Part shown: positions 15,601 through 17,409 of the stretch, piece by piece | Position numbering within the stretch: the first letter of the stretch is position 1 | Layout: each line of letters begins with the position of its first letter | Origin: M3007 sp964589365 | GTDB taxonomy: Bacteria; Bacteroidota; Bacteroidia; Chitinophagales; Saprospiraceae | Assembly: GCA_964589365.1 (NCBI GenBank) | Contig: CAZPTQ010000114.1 | Location: 1-17,409, forward strand | DNA length: 17,409 nt | Reading direction: 5' to 3' | Position numbers and translations under genes: made by a program | Notes under the pieces: model-generated | What the model was told of the DNA's origin: nothing | Database searches by the model: none | What the model saw: the letters and a program-made list of their open reading frames with translations, nothing else

Positions 15601-17409
15601 CTCCGGCGATGCAGCCGACCGCCTGGCCCGGCGTTGCCTCGAAGGACGCGGAATAATATGCGGTTTCGATGTGTGGCATTCGTGGAAATTTACACTCTAT
15701 ATCGGCCCTGGCGCAGGTGTTACGTCCGACGGACACATTGCAAAGTGGAACGAATTAGAACATTTCACGCATTATCAGGCATTGGAAAATGCCTCGGAGT
15801 ATCCCTTTTTTGTCAGAAACAAAGATAAAAATGACAAAAAGGAGACCTGGAAAGTCTGGCGGCTGCTGGCCGAAAAAGAAGACGAAACACAGGACGGCGT
15901 ATATCCGCTCTCGCCGCAACAACGGACCAAGCTCGCCACGCCATTTATCCACGACAAGGTGGTGCTTGCCCTGCTCAACCAGGTAAGCCATCCCGACCCC
16001 GACAAAGTGACTTTTGTGCTGATGAGCCGCCACGATGCCATAGCCGCACTGAACCGCAAAGACAAACTTCAACGGCGCATAGCGCAGCACCCCGACACAG
16101 ATTTCCTTTTTGAGGAGGATTTTAGTCCGCTGGATGAAACCCCTTATGAGGACGATATTTTCCACGCCCTTCGGCCAGAACTTGGCCTGCGCGAAATCCC
16201 GCTCCCCCGCTTTGGCTTGCACTTGCAAGACGGCTGCAGTGCCGACGAACTCGACCAAACGGACTTCCCCAACCCGCTTACACTCGCTCAACTTTTCAGC
16301 AAATATTCGGTCATCACCGGAGAGGTTTTTGAAAAAGTGGACCGGGAAATGCGCCGGGTCGTGAAATTGTACCACCGACTTTTGTTCCCGCAGTTTGGCG
16401 AGGATTATTTCTCCGATGCGCTCGACCGTTTGGATGAAAAGTGGACGGAGTACAAGAATTTTTGCGAAAAGCATGCAAAAAAGCCAAACGATCCGCTCGA
16501 TGCCCGTCACTTCATCCAATATTTTTACGACTGGGCGCGCGACCTTATTAACGCCTACCACGAGCTCCGATCCGAACTGTTGCAACTCATGGTCGCTTGC
16601 TGTATCAGCGATGCCAACGAACACCCGCGCCACCTGCTGCTCGGCCTTGCCATGCGCGAAGAGCACAACGGGCTGGCCTCCCCGCTGCGCCACGAGTTTG
16701 CCCAGCCGCCGATCTACAACGGAAATGCTGCTCGATTGGAAACCAGTCGGCTATACTTGCGGCGTTGGCTGCTCTTGGTGAAAGGCTTCCTGTTGCCTAT
16801 CCATGATGACCCCAAAACCAACCCTGTATGCTGCTGCGACGAGGGCGAGGATTACCCGTCATTGCCTGATTACGAACAAATCAAAATCACGCCAGGGCGC
16901 AGTTATTTCCATCCGCTGAGCCGCCAAAGCATTCCTTTCTATTATCTTGTAACGCTCGGAACACAGTCCGTACACCGTTTCTGGGATTACCGCCGCGCGA
17001 AAACGCTGACCGAGAACCAGCACCTCTGCTACCACGCCAACGATATGGAGGAAAGTTACAGCCACCTCCAGCAGGTCATACGTCCGCTGCGTTTTACCCT
17101 CGATCCGTATGATTTTTACAGGGTAGAGGGGCATATCGGGAAGGCGGGAAAAGCAGGGGAAGTCAAAGACAAAATTTTGAAAATAGCACGGAAGTACAAC
17201 CTTGATTTTGATGTACTAGAGATGGAGGCCAAGGATGCGATTGAAAGTTACCCACCCGGCAGTGCTGCAAAAAAGATTGAGTTTAACACCTTTATTGCCA
17301 AGATTCAGGGCGCGGAACACCTTGCAGGCGTACCAAAGGGCGGGACGTTTATCCTTGTCACAGAGGGCGGTAAAGTGGTTGGAGATTTTTGTGTGCCGTA
17401 TCGCTGTTG
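12671..17409 (+). CDS. giant coiled-coil repeat protein, putative fibre/appendage, 3' end outside window
   Basis: An uninterrupted reading frame runs from the ATG at 12671 to the last base, 1579 full codons with no stop, so the protein is truncated by the window. Residues 1-88 are helical. Residues about 89-850 are Lys/Glu/Leu/Ala-rich coiled coil with about eleven DPExIKxxVLxALxxW-like repeats. Residues about 871-973 form an extremely charged helix. From about 985 the sequence turns globular, with GRGIICG (992-998), GVTSDG (1016-1021), a CCC cluster (1387-1389), and GGKVVGDFCVPYRC just before the window end. No signal peptide or membrane segment is seen. It follows the Afp12-like gene, where Afp clusters place the tail fibre, so a trimeric fibre or extended baseplate appendage is inferred; a length-setting role cannot be excluded. 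No named family is recognised for the coiled-coil part. The ATG is the first in frame after the hairpin spacer and lacks a Shine-Dalgarno. Confidence 0.88.
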   Translation, partial: MAKRTAAAESNTPLEQLDALHKIFLDRFNRNSVPMGEQLTSVLGLLQEMFGDINKQLEDDDKKLAELEALLKKAEEILKRLEGINLDELDPEKIKQRVLTALAAWQAEVKAELDALRGEDQKQNARLDKLESELAALQQKVESIDFANLDPEKIKQKVLDALANWRNEVGNALLTIQTELRALADKINVLEQGLAALTEKVNGIDVDPEKIKQRVLDALAGWQKQLSSSLEKIEASLSTLAARVATLESWRPTVDTRLDDHGKHLTKHDGDIAKLAADLKALGDEVDRIIAKGGADPEDIKNRVLAALEAWKNDISDKITALTERMTKGEAGIQQHEKWILELQKQVADILKNPGGGIVDPEDIKNRVLAALAEWKKKVDDEVTALKNRLTEDEKTIQVQGNAISDLIQKVEGILKKIPELETVRGELLLSLQFVKTQLEERLGKLEQELAAQVKRLDARISAIETTGIDPDDVRKIIEEEFKEWKLEIEAKFASKTDLAALQTALNDLINRVDALKTDGLNAEQVKALLHAELDVWRKATDLAIANLVARVGKIEGDLAAFDSRLGGAELAIEKLKNNLAGLQKLVEEKLKSGANPEEVKELVLSELAKLRDEVNDRLHSAEKRIMLLKSNLEQLREALEKLAANTPSAEAIRTQILLLLAKWQADLERNFADLKGDVKKDLKDLRYGLDELEKRVNEIVLTGGTPADVEERIRKAIEAWEAKLVRELDAIRRRNEEDRIGILTLRDLLATLQERVRILEVQDFGKAIKDLGDKLVKIGKEAKDAKEKAEDLSEDLEKLTKQGGLLDVLQKHLNILSQHSKNWVNKEDVQTLIEEALKDIEACKKDLCEQIKALETKQLEQENAIRDLTEADEKLRDDFEKKTEELEERIGQVGVLMAEADDELEGKIKDAEKDAKEYARDRDQDLENKLDRRLDKAERRIEKAEERLEDDDERDEAQRLRIEDLQRQIDEWQPDPSGDAADRLARRCLEGRGIICGFDVWHSWKFTLYIGPGAGVTSDGHIAKWNELEHFTHYQALENASEYPFFVRNKDKNDKKETWKVWRLLAEKEDETQDGVYPLSPQQRTKLATPFIHDKVVLALLNQVSHPDPDKVTFVLMSRHDAIAALNRKDKLQRRIAQHPDTDFLFEEDFSPLDETPYEDDIFHALRPELGLREIPLPRFGLHLQDGCSADELDQTDFPNPLTLAQLFSKYSVITGEVFEKVDREMRRVVKLYHRLLFPQFGEDYFSDALDRLDEKWTEYKNFCEKHAKKPNDPLDARHFIQYFYDWARDLINAYHELRSELLQLMVACCISDANEHPRHLLLGLAMREEHNGLASPLRHEFAQPPIYNGNAARLETSRLYLRRWLLLVKGFLLPIHDDPKTNPVCCCDEGEDYPSLPDYEQIKITPGRSYFHPLSRQSIPFYYLVTLGTQSVHRFWDYRRAKTLTENQHLCYHANDMEESYSHLQQVIRPLRFTLDPYDFYRVEGHIGKAGKAGEVKDKILKIARKYNLDFDVLEMEAKDAIESYPPGSAAKKIEFNTFIAKIQGAEHLAGVPKGGTFILVTEGGKVVGDFCVPYRC
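12935..15193 (+). repeat. array of about eleven DPExIKxxVLxALxxW-type protein repeats
   Basis: Within the giant protein a motif recurs, with its Asp or equivalent at residues 90, 150, 207, 296, 360, 470, 522, 596, 649, 706 and 826. The first five copies are clearest, for example DPEKIKQRVLTALAAWQAEV, DPEKIKQKVLDALANWRNEV and DPEDIKNRVLAALEAWKNDI. Later copies drift (DPDDVRKIIEEEFKEWKLEI; NPEEVKELVLSELAKLRDEV; NKEDVQTLIEEAL). Spacing varies from about 52 to 120 residues and is filled with heptad-like helix. The DPE probably caps a helix or breaks the coil, and the Trp would pack in the core. DNA similarity between copies is partial, so the repeats are old rather than recently amplified. Confidence 0.85.

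Noticed and set aside
12634..16693. Several long - strand open reading frames (for example 13861-14721 and 15755-16693)
   Set aside because: They lie opposite the continuous + strand frame from 12671. Those in one frame are rich in Ser, Phe and Arg, as expected from the complement of Lys/Glu/Leu/Ala codons. They show no family motifs, and the + frame has a coherent repeat pattern and no stop.
1..17409. Type VI secretion system or a contractile prophage
   Set aside because: No TssJLM-like membrane complex, ClpV, capsid, portal, terminase, integrase or lysis genes are seen. The tube, DUF5908, LysM adaptor, spike, PAAR, gp25, Afp11, Afp12 order fits an extracellular system, though flanks outside the window were not seen.
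1..17409. tRNA, rRNA, CRISPR array, transposase or toxin-effector genes
   Set aside because: Looked for on both strands and not found. The only short repeats are the spacer palindromes and the Asn-Asp-Pro array, none with CRISPR-like repeat/spacer structure.

Overview
The window is part of an extracellular contractile injection system (eCIS; Afp/PVC/MAC-like phage-tail machine), almost certainly from a member of the Bacteroidota. Three things support the lineage. The structural proteins have the Bacteroidota eCIS flavour, including a DUF5908-like mini-protein and very large Afp11- and Afp12-type baseplate proteins. The gene leaders are A-rich with no recognisable Shine-Dalgarno. The short spacers hold AT-rich palindromic repeats. 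Base composition is moderate (about half G+C in most genes), with one conspicuously AT-rich segment.

All nine genes lie on the + strand and read like one long operon. In order: inner-tube protein (1-450); DUF5908-like small protein (457-657); Afp7-like tube/LysM adaptor (661-1365); VgrG/gp5-gp27-like spike (1440-3308); PAAR spike tip (3379-3672); gp25-like baseplate wedge (3736-4158); Afp11-like baseplate protein (4229-9136); Afp12-like baseplate protein (9139-12573, containing a 100-base assembly gap); and a giant coiled-coil protein that starts at 12671 and is still open at the end of the window (at least 1579 codons). No gene-free stretch exceeds 100 bases. The four longer spacers hold two palindromic elements, one hairpin flanked by a 14-bp direct repeat, and one plain leader.

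Functionally, the first eight genes build the lower part of the particle. The tube protein stacks on the Afp7-type adaptor and the VgrG-like hub, the PAAR cone caps the spike, and gp25, Afp11 and Afp12 form the wedge ring that holds the sheath and triggers contraction. Sheath genes, tape measure, AAA+ ATPase, tube terminator and toxin cargo are not in this window and would be expected on either side.

The most unusual element is the last gene. About 980 residues of predicted coiled coil carry roughly eleven copies of a DPExIKxxVLxALxxW-type repeat at irregular spacing, followed by a globular C-terminal region. It sits where Afp clusters carry the tail fibre, so a baseplate-anchored fibre or other extended appendage is the leading hypothesis, but no known family is recognised with confidence. 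Open reading frames on the - strand across this gene are shadows of its Lys/Glu-rich coding sequence.
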